64,000 nucleotides of DNA from Pseudomonas sp. GM48 (GTDB lineage Bacteria > Pseudomonadota > Gammaproteobacteria > Pseudomonadales > Pseudomonadaceae): assembly GCF_000282335.1 (NCBI RefSeq), contig NZ_AKJM01000038.1:32899-96898 (forward strand), written 5' to 3'. Position 1 is the first letter of the stretch. The number at the start of each line of letters is the position of its first letter. A program made the translations under genes and the position numbers. The notes below the pieces were generated by a model. It searched no databases. It was given only the letters and a program-made list of their open reading frames with translations, and was not told the DNA's origin. This document shows positions 43,218 through 50,818 of the stretch, in pieces.

Positions 43218-44440
43218 CGAATGATCAACTCGGGAATGGCAATGACAAAACGACCGTCCCATGCACGAATGCCGGCAAAGGCCTGGGTGATCTCATCCAG
43301 CAGGTTCCACGGCAGTACCAGCACGTAGTCCGGTTTTTCGAGGTCGATCTGTGCTGGCGACACGATCGGAATGCGGCTACCGGGCAGGTACTTGCCTTGC
43401 TTGTGCGGGTTGGCATCGGCAACCCAGGCCAGCAGATCCGGCTTGACCCCGGCGTAGTTGAGCAGGGTGTTGCCCTTGGCGGCTGCGCCGTAGCCGACTA
43501 CGCGCTTGCCATCGGCCCTGGCCTGCAACAAAAAACGCAGCAGGTCATGCTTGATGCGCTCGGCGGCGGGCGCCAGGGTCGCGTAGTACTCCGGGGTTTT
43601 CACCCCGGCGGCGAGTTCGGCCTGCAGCTGTTGCTGAACCGCCGGTTGCACGTTGCGACGTTCGCCGTCCAGCCGCTGAACGAACACCCGCAGCGAACCG
43701 CCATGGGTTGTGAGCTGACTGACGTCGAACACTTGCAGGCCATTGCGCTCGCACAACGTCTGCACAGCGGTCAGCGACAGGTAGGAATAATGCTCGTGGT
43801 ACAGCGTGTCGAACTGCTGGCCGGCCATCAGGGCCAGCAACTGCGGGAATTCGAAAGTCGCCACGCCCGCCGGTTTGAGCAACGTCGCGAAACCGCCAAG
43901 GAAATCGTTGATATCCGGGACGTGGGCCAACACGTTGTTGGCGGCCATCAGGTCGGCGCCCCAGCCTTCGCTTTTCAACTGCGCGGCGGTGTCGCGACCG
44001 AAAAACAGCTCACGAATCTCCAGGCCTTTTTCCCGCGCCGCTTGCGCGGTACTGCGGGTCGGCTCGACACCCAGGCAAGGGATGCCGCGCCTGGCTACGT
44101 ACTGCAACAGGTAACCATCGTTGGCAGCCACTTCCACTACGCGGCTGTCGGTGGTCAGGCCGAAGCGCTCGACCATCTCACCAACATACTGCTCGGCATG
44201 GGCCAGCCAGGTACTGGAGAACGAACTGAAATAGGCGTACTCGGCATCGAACAGGCTGTCGGCACTGGTGTAGTCCTCGGTTTGCACCAGCCAGCACTGC
44301 TGGCACACGGCAACCTTCAACGGCACCCAGTGTTCGGCCTGCTCCAACTGATCGACACGCACGTAGGCGTTGGACGGCGGCGAGGTGCCCAGGTCGATCA
44401 GCGGCAGGGTCAACGCAGCGGCGCAACCACGGCAGTTCAT
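43214..44440 (-). CDS. Sugar C-methyltransferase (TylCIII/NovU type)
   Basis: 408 residues with the three-part layout of nucleotide-sugar C-methyltransferases: N-terminal zinc-binding region (C3, C6, C46, C49), SAM-binding core (about 95-200, VVEVAANDGYLLQYV) and a C-terminal domain (about 250-405, with KRVVGYGAAAKGNTLLNY). The catalytic YHEH tetrad at 214-217 is intact. Family members methylate carbon next to a ketone on TDP-sugars (C3 in mycarose, C5 in noviose). Here the donor sugar is likely CDP-bound because RfbF and RfbG precede it. Four-base overlaps on both sides couple it to the epimerase and aminotransferase. Confidence 0.87.
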   Translation of the reverse strand: MNCRGCAAALTLPLIDLGTSPPSNAYVRVDQLEQAEHWVPLKVAVCQQCWLVQTEDYTSADSLFDAEYAYFSSFSSTWLAHAEQYVGEMVERFGLTTDSRVVEVAANDGYLLQYVARRGIPCLGVEPTRSTAQAAREKGLEIRELFFGRDTAAQLKSEGWGADLMAANNVLAHVPDINDFLGGFATLLKPAGVATFEFPQLLALMAGQQFDTLYHEHYSYLSLTAVQTLCERNGLQVFDVSQLTTHGGSLRVFVQRLDGERRNVQPAVQQQLQAELAAGVKTPEYYATLAPAAERIKHDLLRFLLQARADGKRVVGYGAAAKGNTLLNYAGVKPDLLAWVADANPHKQGKYLPGSRIPIVSPAQIDLEKPDYVLVLPWNLLDEITQAFAGIRAWDGRFVIAIPELIIR

Positions 44441-44997
44441 AGACGCACTCCGGCGAAGTGTTCATCGAGCGCTGGATGACTGGCATCGCGCACCGACAGA
44501 TTATTGACAGGCAACGGCCAGGCAATCGCCAGCCGTGGATCGAGCACCGACAACCCGCCCTCATGCTCCGGCGTGTAGTCATTGCTGTGCAGGTAAAGCA
44601 GCTCGGCATCGGCGCTCAGGGTCTGGAAACCATGGGCGAATCCGGCCGGAATCAACAGACTGCGGCCATCGCCGGCACGCAGATGTTCGGCGTGCCAATG
44701 CAGAAAGGTCTCGGAGTCGGGACGCAAATCCACCGCGACATCCCAAACTTCACCGCGCAGGCAGGTGATCAATTTGGCTTCCGGCGCTTGGGCATTCTGG
44801 TAATGCAGGCCACGCACGCTGCCGCGTTCGCGGGTGCAGGAGTGATTGATCTGGCGAATATGAAACGCCTGGCCAAACGCACTGAGACTGCCTTCGCAAA
44901 ACAACCGGGAAAAGTGCCCGCGCTCGTCCTCGAAGCGTTTGTGCTGGACGCTGAACAACCCGTTCAACGGCAGCGCCTTCAACAGAAATTCGCTCAC
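44437..44997 (-). CDS. rfbC: NDP-4-keto-6-deoxyhexose 3,5-epimerase-like (RfbC/RmlC family)
   Basis: 186-residue cupin of the RmlC family. The catalytic His is H65 in SVRGLHYQN; the substrate-contacting stretch LYLHSNDYTPEHEGGLSVLD is present. In dTDP-rhamnose synthesis the enzyme epimerises C3 and C5; NovW-type relatives act at C3 only. No rfbA, rfbB or rfbD accompanies it. It sits inside a CDP-glucose operon, so a CDP-4-keto-6-deoxyhexose substrate is inferred. Overlaps rfbG and the methyltransferase by four bases each. Confidence 0.85.
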   Translation of the reverse strand: MSEFLLKALPLNGLFSVQHKRFEDERGHFSRLFCEGSLSAFGQAFHIRQINHSCTRERGSVRGLHYQNAQAPEAKLITCLRGEVWDVAVDLRPDSETFLHWHAEHLRAGDGRSLLIPAGFAHGFQTLSADAELLYLHSNDYTPEHEGGLSVLDPRLAIAWPLPVNNLSVRDASHPALDEHFAGVRL

Positions 44998-46076
44998 AAC
45001 GCGCCTCGGTACAGGTTCAATTGCGCCAGGCTGATGGCGCGCATGTCATCGCCGTTCTGCCACGCCAGATGCCAATCCAGGGTCTGGGTCAGGCACTGCC
45101 GCAACGACCAGCGTGGTTGCCAACCCAGCAATTGACGGGCGCGGCTGCTGTCCAGGCGCAACAGGCCGGCCTCATGCATATCGCTCGGTTCGATGCGTAG
45201 GCCGCGCGCTTGCGGCCAGCGACCGGCGAGCAACTCGACCACTTCGCCGACGCTGCACATGTCCGCTTCACCGGGACCGAAATTCCACGCCCCGGCGAAT
45301 TTCGGGCCTTGCTCATACAGCCCGGCAGCCAGTTGCAGATACCCGGCCAACGGTTCCAGGGCGTGCTGCCATGGGCGCACCGCCTGCGGATAGCGCAAGG
45401 TCACGGGCTCATCCGCCGACCACGCCCGCAGCACGTCGGGAATCAACCGCTCCGGAGCGAAATCGCCGCCGCCAAGCACGTTGCCGGCACGGGCCGTGGC
45501 CAACGCCAGGCCATGCTCGACGTACTTTTCAGGCGCAAAGAACGAAGCGGCATAGGATTGCGCCAGCAGTTCGCAGCAGGCCTTGCTGCTGCTGTAAGGA
45601 TCGTGACCGCCCAACGCTTCGTTTTCGCGGTACGGCCACAGCCATTCCTGATTGGCGTAGACCTTGTCGGTTGTCACCAGCACACAGGCACGCACACCAC
45701 CGACCTGCCGGATCGCCTCGAGCAGGTTGAGCGTGCCCATGACGTTGCTGGAGTAGGTGCCCAACGGGTCGCGGTAACCTTCGCGCACCAACGGCTGGGC
45801 CGCCAGGTGCAGGACGATTTCCGGTCGGGTTTCAGCGATCAGTTCCAGCAAGGCCCCCAGGTCACGCAGGTCACCGCGCTGATCATTGATGCCCTCATGC
45901 ACCCGCGCCAGTTCGAACAGGCTCGGTTCGGTGGACGGATCGAGGGAAAACCCGCTGACCTCGGCACCCATACTTTGCAGCCACAACGTCAGCCAACTGC
46001 CCTTGAAACCCGTATGGCCGGTGACCAGCACCCGCTTGCCGCGCCAGAATTGCGGGCTCAGTCCCATTGCTTCCAT
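44994..46076 (-). CDS. rfbG: CDP-glucose 4,6-dehydratase
   Basis: Short-chain dehydrogenase-type enzyme converting CDP-D-glucose to CDP-4-keto-6-deoxy-D-glucose with bound NAD. About 360 residues, with the NAD-binding [14 protein letters not shown], the active-site YSSSK (Tyr and Lys), [13 protein letters not shown] and [20 protein letters not shown]. The frame stays open far upstream; ATG 46076 (with GGAGG four bases upstream) and ATG 46067 are the plausible starts. Both overlap the end of rfbF. The pairing with rfbF and the motifs make the CDP specificity solid. Confidence 0.93.
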   Translation of the reverse strand: MEAMGLSPQFWRGKRVLVTGHTGFKGSWLTLWLQSMGAEVSGFSLDPSTEPSLFELARVHEGINDQRGDLRDLGALLELIAETRPEIVLHLAAQPLVREGYRDPLGTYSSNVMGTLNLLEAIRQVGGVRACVLVTTDKVYANQEWLWPYRENEALGGHDPYSSSKACCELLAQSYAASFFAPEKYVEHGLALATARAGNVLGGGDFAPERLIPDVLRAWSADEPVTLRYPQAVRPWQHALEPLAGYLQLAAGLYEQGPKFAGAWNFGPGEADMCSVGEVVELLAGRWPQARGLRIEPSDMHEAGLLRLDSSRARQLLGWQPRWSLRQCLTQTLDWHLAWQNGDDMRAISLAQLNLYRGAL

Positions 46077-46831
46077 GGGGCCTCCCCGCTCTGCCACAAC
46101 GCTTCCAGATGATTTTTGTCCCGCAGGGTATCCATCGGTTGCCAGAAACCGTCGTGCTGGAACGCCATGAGTTCGCCGCGCTCGGCCAGGCCATCCAGCG
46201 GGCCGGATTCCCAAGAGGTCTCGTCGCCGTCGATCAACGGCAGCACCTTGGGCGACAGGACAAAGAACCCGCCGTTGATCCAGCCACCATCGCCACGAGG
46301 TTTTTCAGTGAAGCCCAGGACATTGTCGCCATCGCGATTGAGCGCGCCGTAGCGGCCTGGCGGTTGTACCGCGGTGACGGTCGCCAGTTTTCCGTGCTTG
46401 AGATGAAAATCAACCAACGCACCGATGTTGAGGTCCGACACGCCGTCGCCATAGGTGAAGCAGAACGCCTGTTCGTCTTCGAGGTAGCGGCGGGCACGGC
46501 GCAACCGGCCGCCGGTCATGGTCTCTTCGCCGGTGTCGATCAGCGTGACGCGCCATGGCTCGCTGTAGTTCTGGTGAACATCCATACGGTTGTTGCACAT
46601 GTCGAACGTGACGTCGGAGGTGTGCAGGAAATAGTTGGCGAAGAAGTCCTTGATCGCATAGCCCTTGTAGCCAAGGCAGATCACGAAATCGTGGATTCCA
46701 TGAGCGGAATACTGTTTCATGATGTGCCAGAGAATTGGCTTGCCGCCGACCTCGATCATCGGCTTGGGCTTGAGGTGCGACTCCTCGCTGATCCGCGTAC
46801 CCAGGCCACCCGCCAAAATAACTGCCTTCAT
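46058..46831 (-). CDS. rfbF: Glucose-1-phosphate cytidylyltransferase
   Basis: Makes CDP-D-glucose from CTP and glucose-1-phosphate. 257 residues, typical of RfbF/DdhA: nucleotidyltransferase signature [16 protein letters not shown] with [15 protein letters not shown], then [32 protein letters not shown] and [19 protein letters not shown]. First gene of the CDP-sugar operon, 278 bp downstream of the large glycosyltransferase. A possible sigma-54 promoter lies about 140 bp upstream. Confidence 0.95.
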   Translation of the reverse strand: MKAVILAGGLGTRISEESHLKPKPMIEVGGKPILWHIMKQYSAHGIHDFVICLGYKGYAIKDFFANYFLHTSDVTFDMCNNRMDVHQNYSEPWRVTLIDTGEETMTGGRLRRARRYLEDEQAFCFTYGDGVSDLNIGALVDFHLKHGKLATVTAVQPPGRYGALNRDGDNVLGFTEKPRGDGGWINGGFFVLSPKVLPLIDGDETSWESGPLDGLAERGELMAFQHDGFWQPMDTLRDKNHLEALWQSGEAPWKQWD

Positions 46832-46970
46832 CCCTTCCCCTCTTGTTCGTCACAGGGCTCAGCCAAGCTGTATCAAGCTTTTGCGGGCCATCTGGGTTAA
46901 ACCTGCCGCCGTTCAGGGCGCATCCGGACTCACCGGAAGTGCTCGTTTTATGGCGATATAAGGGGGACTT

Positions 46971-46985
46971 GCAGGAAACGCGCCA
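46971..46985 (-). promoter_or_regulatory. Possible sigma-54 promoter of the CDP-sugar operon
   Basis: Minus-strand TGGCGCGTTTCCTGC keeps the invariant GG and GC ten bases apart and differs from the RpoN consensus at two positions. The predicted start near 46960 would leave a long leader of about 130 bases before rfbF. If real, the sugar pathway would be under flagellar (FleQ/RpoN) control. Confidence 0.45.
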
Positions 46986-47053
46986 GCTCTTTCAATCCGC
47001 TACCGGGCAAAGCCTGGCGGGTATCTTCAACGGTGATTGCAAAGTCTGGCGGC

Positions 47054-47086
47054 AAAAAAAAGGCAGGCGACTCATCGTCGCCTGCC
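47054..47086 (-). terminator. Strong rho-independent terminator after the 1197-residue glycosyltransferase
   Basis: Perfect 10-base stem (GGCAGGCGAC / GTCGCCTGCC, loop of 5) followed on the minus strand by eight Ts. It ends the glycosyltransferase transcript 24 bases after its stop and isolates the rfbF operon, which therefore needs its own promoter. Confidence 0.88.
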
Positions 47087-47109
47087 GGGTCGGGATCAAT
47101 GTGCGACGG

Positions 47110-50100
47110 TCAGTCCGCCAGCCAGCCATTCTCCCAATAACGCAAATTGTCGCCGCGCAACACGTAGTCACGCAGCACGATCTCACGCAACTCATCGCCC
47201 ATGCGATAGCTGGCGTCCGGATCGGTCAGGTGCATGCGGATCGCCTGCAGCCATTCATCCGTAGAGTTGGTTTTGATCCGGGTGCACGGCAGGTAGCCGC
47301 GATAGGCCTCGGTGTCGGTGCAGATCACCGGGTACCCGCAAGCGCCATACTCCAGCAGACGCAGGTTGCTCTTGCAATCGTTGAAGATGTGGAACTCCAA
47401 CGGCGCCAATGCCAGATCCAGGTTCAGGCTGGCCAGTTTGGCCGGGTAGACATCCAGCCCGATCACCCCGTGAAACTCATGCATGTACGGGCGCAAGTCG
47501 TCCGGGCACATGCCGAAGAATACCCAGTCGACTTCATTGGCCAATTCGCGGACCACATCGGCAATGACCGCCAGGTCACCATGATGGCTGGTGCCGCCCC
47601 CCCAGCCGACCCGAGGCTTTTTCGACGTGCGGCGCTGACTACGCAGGTCGGTCCACAAGTGCGACGCCAACATGTTGGGCACCACGCGAATGTCGTGATG
47701 CATGTCCGACAGCGCGTTACCCAGCGGCTCGGTGGAGACCACCACGCGATCGCACATGCCGATGGCGCGCCGCACCAGCTTCTCCATTTCGTCCTTGCCC
47801 GGCATGTTGCGGATATGCGCATTGCGGTGTGGAACGTTGATCACAAAGTCATCCAGCTCATAGATACGTCGTGCGCTGGAGTATTTTTGCAGGCTCGGGA
47901 TTTCGTTGATCGGCCCTTCGGAATAGCGCCCCTGCAAGATGATCACGTCAGGCGAATGGCGCTCGACTTCGATGATGGTCGGCAGATTGTAATGAATGCG
48001 CCCCTGCGCCCTGCCGGCCGCCTCCAGCTCAATCAGCGGTTGCGTGACCCGGTAATGGCCGATGGCGGATGCGTTGACCGGCAACGCGAGAATCTTCGGC
48101 AACTGAGCCTTGGAAAACGGAGTCCAGCCGGAGCGCAAACCCGGCTCGAGACTGAAGCTTGCCCCGCCCAATCCCTGTAACGCCAGGTTGGTGTTGTAGG
48201 CCGGATCACGGGCCACGATCGGCAGCCAGCGTTTATAGAAAACCTCCTGCTCCTGTTCGCTCCGGGTCTGGTCACCTTCTTGCGCAACCACCGCCGGTTG
48301 CGCACCCAATGCCAGTTGGGCGTGAGGCGTCCAGACCACCAGATAACCTTCCTGGCCGACGCGCAGGCACAAGTCCACCTCATTGAGGGACTGCGCCAGG
48401 CCCTGCTCATCCAGGCCACCGACTGCATCAAAGACCGCCTTGCGCACCATCAGGCAATCGCCGCCGACGGCACTGAAATTGTGGGCGACCTGCAAGCGGT
48501 ACATGTAGCCTGCTGCGTGCAGCATCTCGCCATGGAACGGCACGCCGGCCGGCCCTTGCAACCCGAGAATCAGGCCGGCATGCAGCACGCGGCCATCGGG
48601 GTTGAACAGCTTGGCCCCCACCACGCCGACTTCAGGACGTTGTGCATGGTTGAGCAATTCGCCCAGCCATTCAGCCTGAGTAATCACCGTGTAAGGATTG
48701 AGCATCAGGACGTAATCGCCAGCAGACTGCCGCACGGCGAAATTGCGCACCGCCGCCGCATTGCCTTGCAACGCACAGCGCAACACCCGGATTCGGTCGC
48801 TGCCCATCTGCGCCATACCGGCGAACCACTCAAGCGCTTCGACGCTCTCGCTGCCGTTGTCCACCAACAGCAACTCGTATTCGCCGTAGGCCGTTTTCTC
48901 CAGCAGGCTCTCGACACAGCGTTGCAGTGCCAGGGTCTGATCTTTACTGACGATAACGATCGACACCAGCGGCCGATCACCATGGTGATAGTCGATCCGA
49001 TTGAGCAGCGCCGAACTGCCCTGGCGAATGTCGTGGGCAACACCCAGGCGATGCAAATGCGCCTCAAGCAGGCGCGGATTGGTGTCCACCACTTCCGGCA
49101 GCGACAGCCATTTGGTCAGGTCGAACGCCGACTCCAGCAGCACCTCCGAAATGTGCCCGACCACGTGCGTGCCGCTACGCTCGACCATGCGCCACAACAC
49201 ATCGTGTGGCGCCAGTTCGCCGTATACCGAATCGAATCCGCCCAGCGCCAGGAACTGCTCGCGCTCGAATGCCAACGCTCGCCCCACATAGGGGTAGCTG
49301 CGCATGAGGTCCAGGTTGAAGTCCGGCTTGAATGCAGGCTCGGCCGACTCCCCCTGATGCAGCCCACCTTCGTCGCTGTACAGGCAGCTCAGCGTGCGTG
49401 ACAGTGCGATTCGCTCGGCCATGATCAGCAAGGCCGGCGCCACCAGACGATCACCGGCACGCAGCAGATAGAACCAGCCAATACCTTCCAGTTGCGGTAA
49501 CAGGGCGTTGATCTGCTGCTGCCAGTCGTCCTGCAATGGCAAGCGGAAAACACGTTCGTCCAGCTCGGCTTGCGTACAGGATGCCGACAGCACCAGCGTC
49601 AATTCAGGGGCGTAATCCTGATCCGCCAGCGATTGCAGCGTGAGCTCCAGCGCCGAACGGCTGCCTTGCTCATCGATGATGATCGGAACGATTTTGGGTC
49701 TGGTCGGCCAGGCTTCAAGCGTGTCCGCCAGCAGCTCGCGCTGACCGTCGGTGAGCGTGCGGCACGCCAGCCATTGGGCATACAGTTGCGCAAAACTGAC
49801 ACTGGCGATGCCGACATGCCAGTCCTGGGTGGTCTGTTTTGTACCCAGGGTCCGGCTCAGCGGCAACTCCTCCCAAACCCGCGGCGACTCGTCCACCCGG
49901 GTCAGTGGCAGATAACGTACCCAGCCCTGCGCCGGCGCAGATTCGCCACTACGCGCCTTGAGCATCTGCGACAGCCATTGCCGCTCGGTTTCGGCCGCAT
50001 CTTTCATCGACTGCTGGCCGCTCAAACGCTCCGGGTACAGGCGCTCGACCCCGAGCACGTGATTGGACACCGCCAGATTGCCGCGCCGCATCAGGCAGAT

Positions 50101-50703
50101 GTACAAGGCGAAATCGAGGGTCGCGACAAAGCAATGGCCGGGCTGAGTCAATGCCGGGAACAGTTCGAGCACGTCAGCCCGACGGAACATCGCGTTACTG
50201 AAGCCACCGAGGATGTTGACCGGGAAGTTTTCGAAAATCGCCAGCAGGTCCTCGCCCTTGAACACCCCGCCCACCGGGGAAAGCGGGGTGTTTTCGAGGC
50301 GCGAAGGCAGCGGCATGTCGTCGGCATCCCAGAGCAGCCGCTGGGCTACGACCAGATTGACGTCAGCGCATTCGATAAGCGCCTGGGCCTGGCGCTCGAT
50401 GCAGGCCGAAAACAACTGGTCATCATCACAAAGAAACTTGATGTACTCGCCTTGCGCCTGCTCCAGGCAGGCCTGCAGGTTACCCACCAGCCCCAGGGTT
50501 CGCGGATTTCGCACATAACGTACGGTCACGCCCTGCTCGACCACCGACGCAACGATGTCCTCGATCTCGTGACCGCGACTGTCATCGCAAACGATGATCT
50601 CCAGATTGCCGTAGCTCTGACTCACAGCCGTGTGCAAGGCACGACCGAAGAAGCGCGGATTGAAGGCAGGAATGACCAGGCTGACAAGCGGGAGTGAATT
50701 CAC
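47110..50703 (-). CDS. Giant multidomain glycosyltransferase (1197 residues)
   Basis: Four glycosyltransferase-like segments are visible: a complete GT-A/GT2 domain (about 5-240, LVSLVIPAFNPRFFGRAL, DDD motif in KFLCDDDQLF), a degenerate GT2 half (about 345-560, CLYSDEGGLHQGES), a second complete GT2 domain (about 575-830, RPLVSIVIVSKDQ, VDLCLRVGQEGYL) and a C-terminal GT-B/GT4-like domain (about 860-1195, GWGGGTSHHGDL, RLLEYGACGYPVICTD). No membrane segments. It resembles Fgt-type flagellin glycosyltransferases next to flgL in other pseudomonads and could add several sugars. The start is GTG at 50703, needed to keep the first domain; no clear Shine-Dalgarno is visible, and a 9-bp stem sits directly upstream. 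Confidence 0.83.
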   Translation of the reverse strand: MNSLPLVSLVIPAFNPRFFGRALHTAVSQSYGNLEIIVCDDSRGHEIEDIVASVVEQGVTVRYVRNPRTLGLVGNLQACLEQAQGEYIKFLCDDDQLFSACIERQAQALIECADVNLVVAQRLLWDADDMPLPSRLENTPLSPVGGVFKGEDLLAIFENFPVNILGGFSNAMFRRADVLELFPALTQPGHCFVATLDFALYICLMRRGNLAVSNHVLGVERLYPERLSGQQSMKDAAETERQWLSQMLKARSGESAPAQGWVRYLPLTRVDESPRVWEELPLSRTLGTKQTTQDWHVGIASVSFAQLYAQWLACRTLTDGQRELLADTLEAWPTRPKIVPIIIDEQGSRSALELTLQSLADQDYAPELTLVLSASCTQAELDERVFRLPLQDDWQQQINALLPQLEGIGWFYLLRAGDRLVAPALLIMAERIALSRTLSCLYSDEGGLHQGESAEPAFKPDFNLDLMRSYPYVGRALAFEREQFLALGGFDSVYGELAPHDVLWRMVERSGTHVVGHISEVLLESAFDLTKWLSLPEVVDTNPRLLEAHLHRLGVAHDIRQGSSALLNRIDYHHGDRPLVSIVIVSKDQTLALQRCVESLLEKTAYGEYELLLVDNGSESVEALEWFAGMAQMGSDRIRVLRCALQGNAAAVRNFAVRQSAGDYVLMLNPYTVITQAEWLGELLNHAQRPEVGVVGAKLFNPDGRVLHAGLILGLQGPAGVPFHGEMLHAAGYMYRLQVAHNFSAVGGDCLMVRKAVFDAVGGLDEQGLAQSLNEVDLCLRVGQEGYLVVWTPHAQLALGAQPAVVAQEGDQTRSEQEQEVFYKRWLPIVARDPAYNTNLALQGLGGASFSLEPGLRSGWTPFSKAQLPKILALPVNASAIGHYRVTQPLIELEAAGRAQGRIHYNLPTIIEVERHSPDVIILQGRYSEGPINEIPSLQKYSSARRIYELDDFVINVPHRNAHIRNMPGKDEMEKLVRRAIGMCDRVVVSTEPLGNALSDMHHDIRVVPNMLASHLWTDLRSQRRTSKKPRVGWGGGTSHHGDLAVIADVVRELANEVDWVFFGMCPDDLRPYMHEFHGVIGLDVYPAKLASLNLDLALAPLEFHIFNDCKSNLRLLEYGACGYPVICTDTEAYRGYLPCTRIKTNSTDEWLQAIRMHLTDPDASYRMGDELREIVLRDYVLRGDNLRYWENGWLAD

Positions 50704-50732
50704 GGCGGGCTCACAGGCGGCGCGAGCCCGCC
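50704..50732 (-). promoter_or_regulatory. Hairpin abutting the start codon of the 1197-residue glycosyltransferase
   Basis: A perfect 9-base stem (GGCGGGCTC / GAGCCCGCC, 11-base loop) ends exactly one base before the GTG start at 50703. It lies where a ribosome binding site should be, so it may restrict translation initiation. It is not followed by a T run and is unlikely to be a terminator. Confidence 0.45.
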
Positions 50733-50792
50733 CTGAAAAGCGAGCCCTTTGTTACCGCAAAAAAGACGATAAATACTGAAGGGGCAAGGCAA

Positions 50793-50812
50793 TCGGGCGC
50801 CTGCGCGCCCGA
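50793..50812 (-). terminator. Hairpin after flgL
   Basis: Stem TCGGGCGC / GCGCCCGA with a 4-base loop lies seven bases beyond the flgL stop. On the minus strand it is followed by TTGCC, not a real T run, so it is at best a weak or rho-assisted terminator and probably allows readthrough into the glycosyltransferase gene. Confidence 0.4.
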
Positions 50813-50818
50813 CCAGCG

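Noticed and set aside
44437..44997. Part of a dTDP-rhamnose operon
   Set aside because: rmlA, rmlB and rmlD are not present; the gene is translationally coupled to a CDP-glucose dehydratase.
44994..46214. 406-residue extended form of RfbG
   Set aside because: The upstream 46 residues overlap rfbF in another frame and have no family similarity; the dehydratase begins at [11 protein letters not shown] or MGLSPQFW.
41434..46831. A 3,6-dideoxyhexose (paratose/abequose/tyvelose type) pathway
   Set aside because: rfbF and rfbG are shared with that pathway, but the PLP/iron-sulfur 3-dehydratase RfbH and its reductase are absent; a C-methyltransferase and aminotransferase are present instead.
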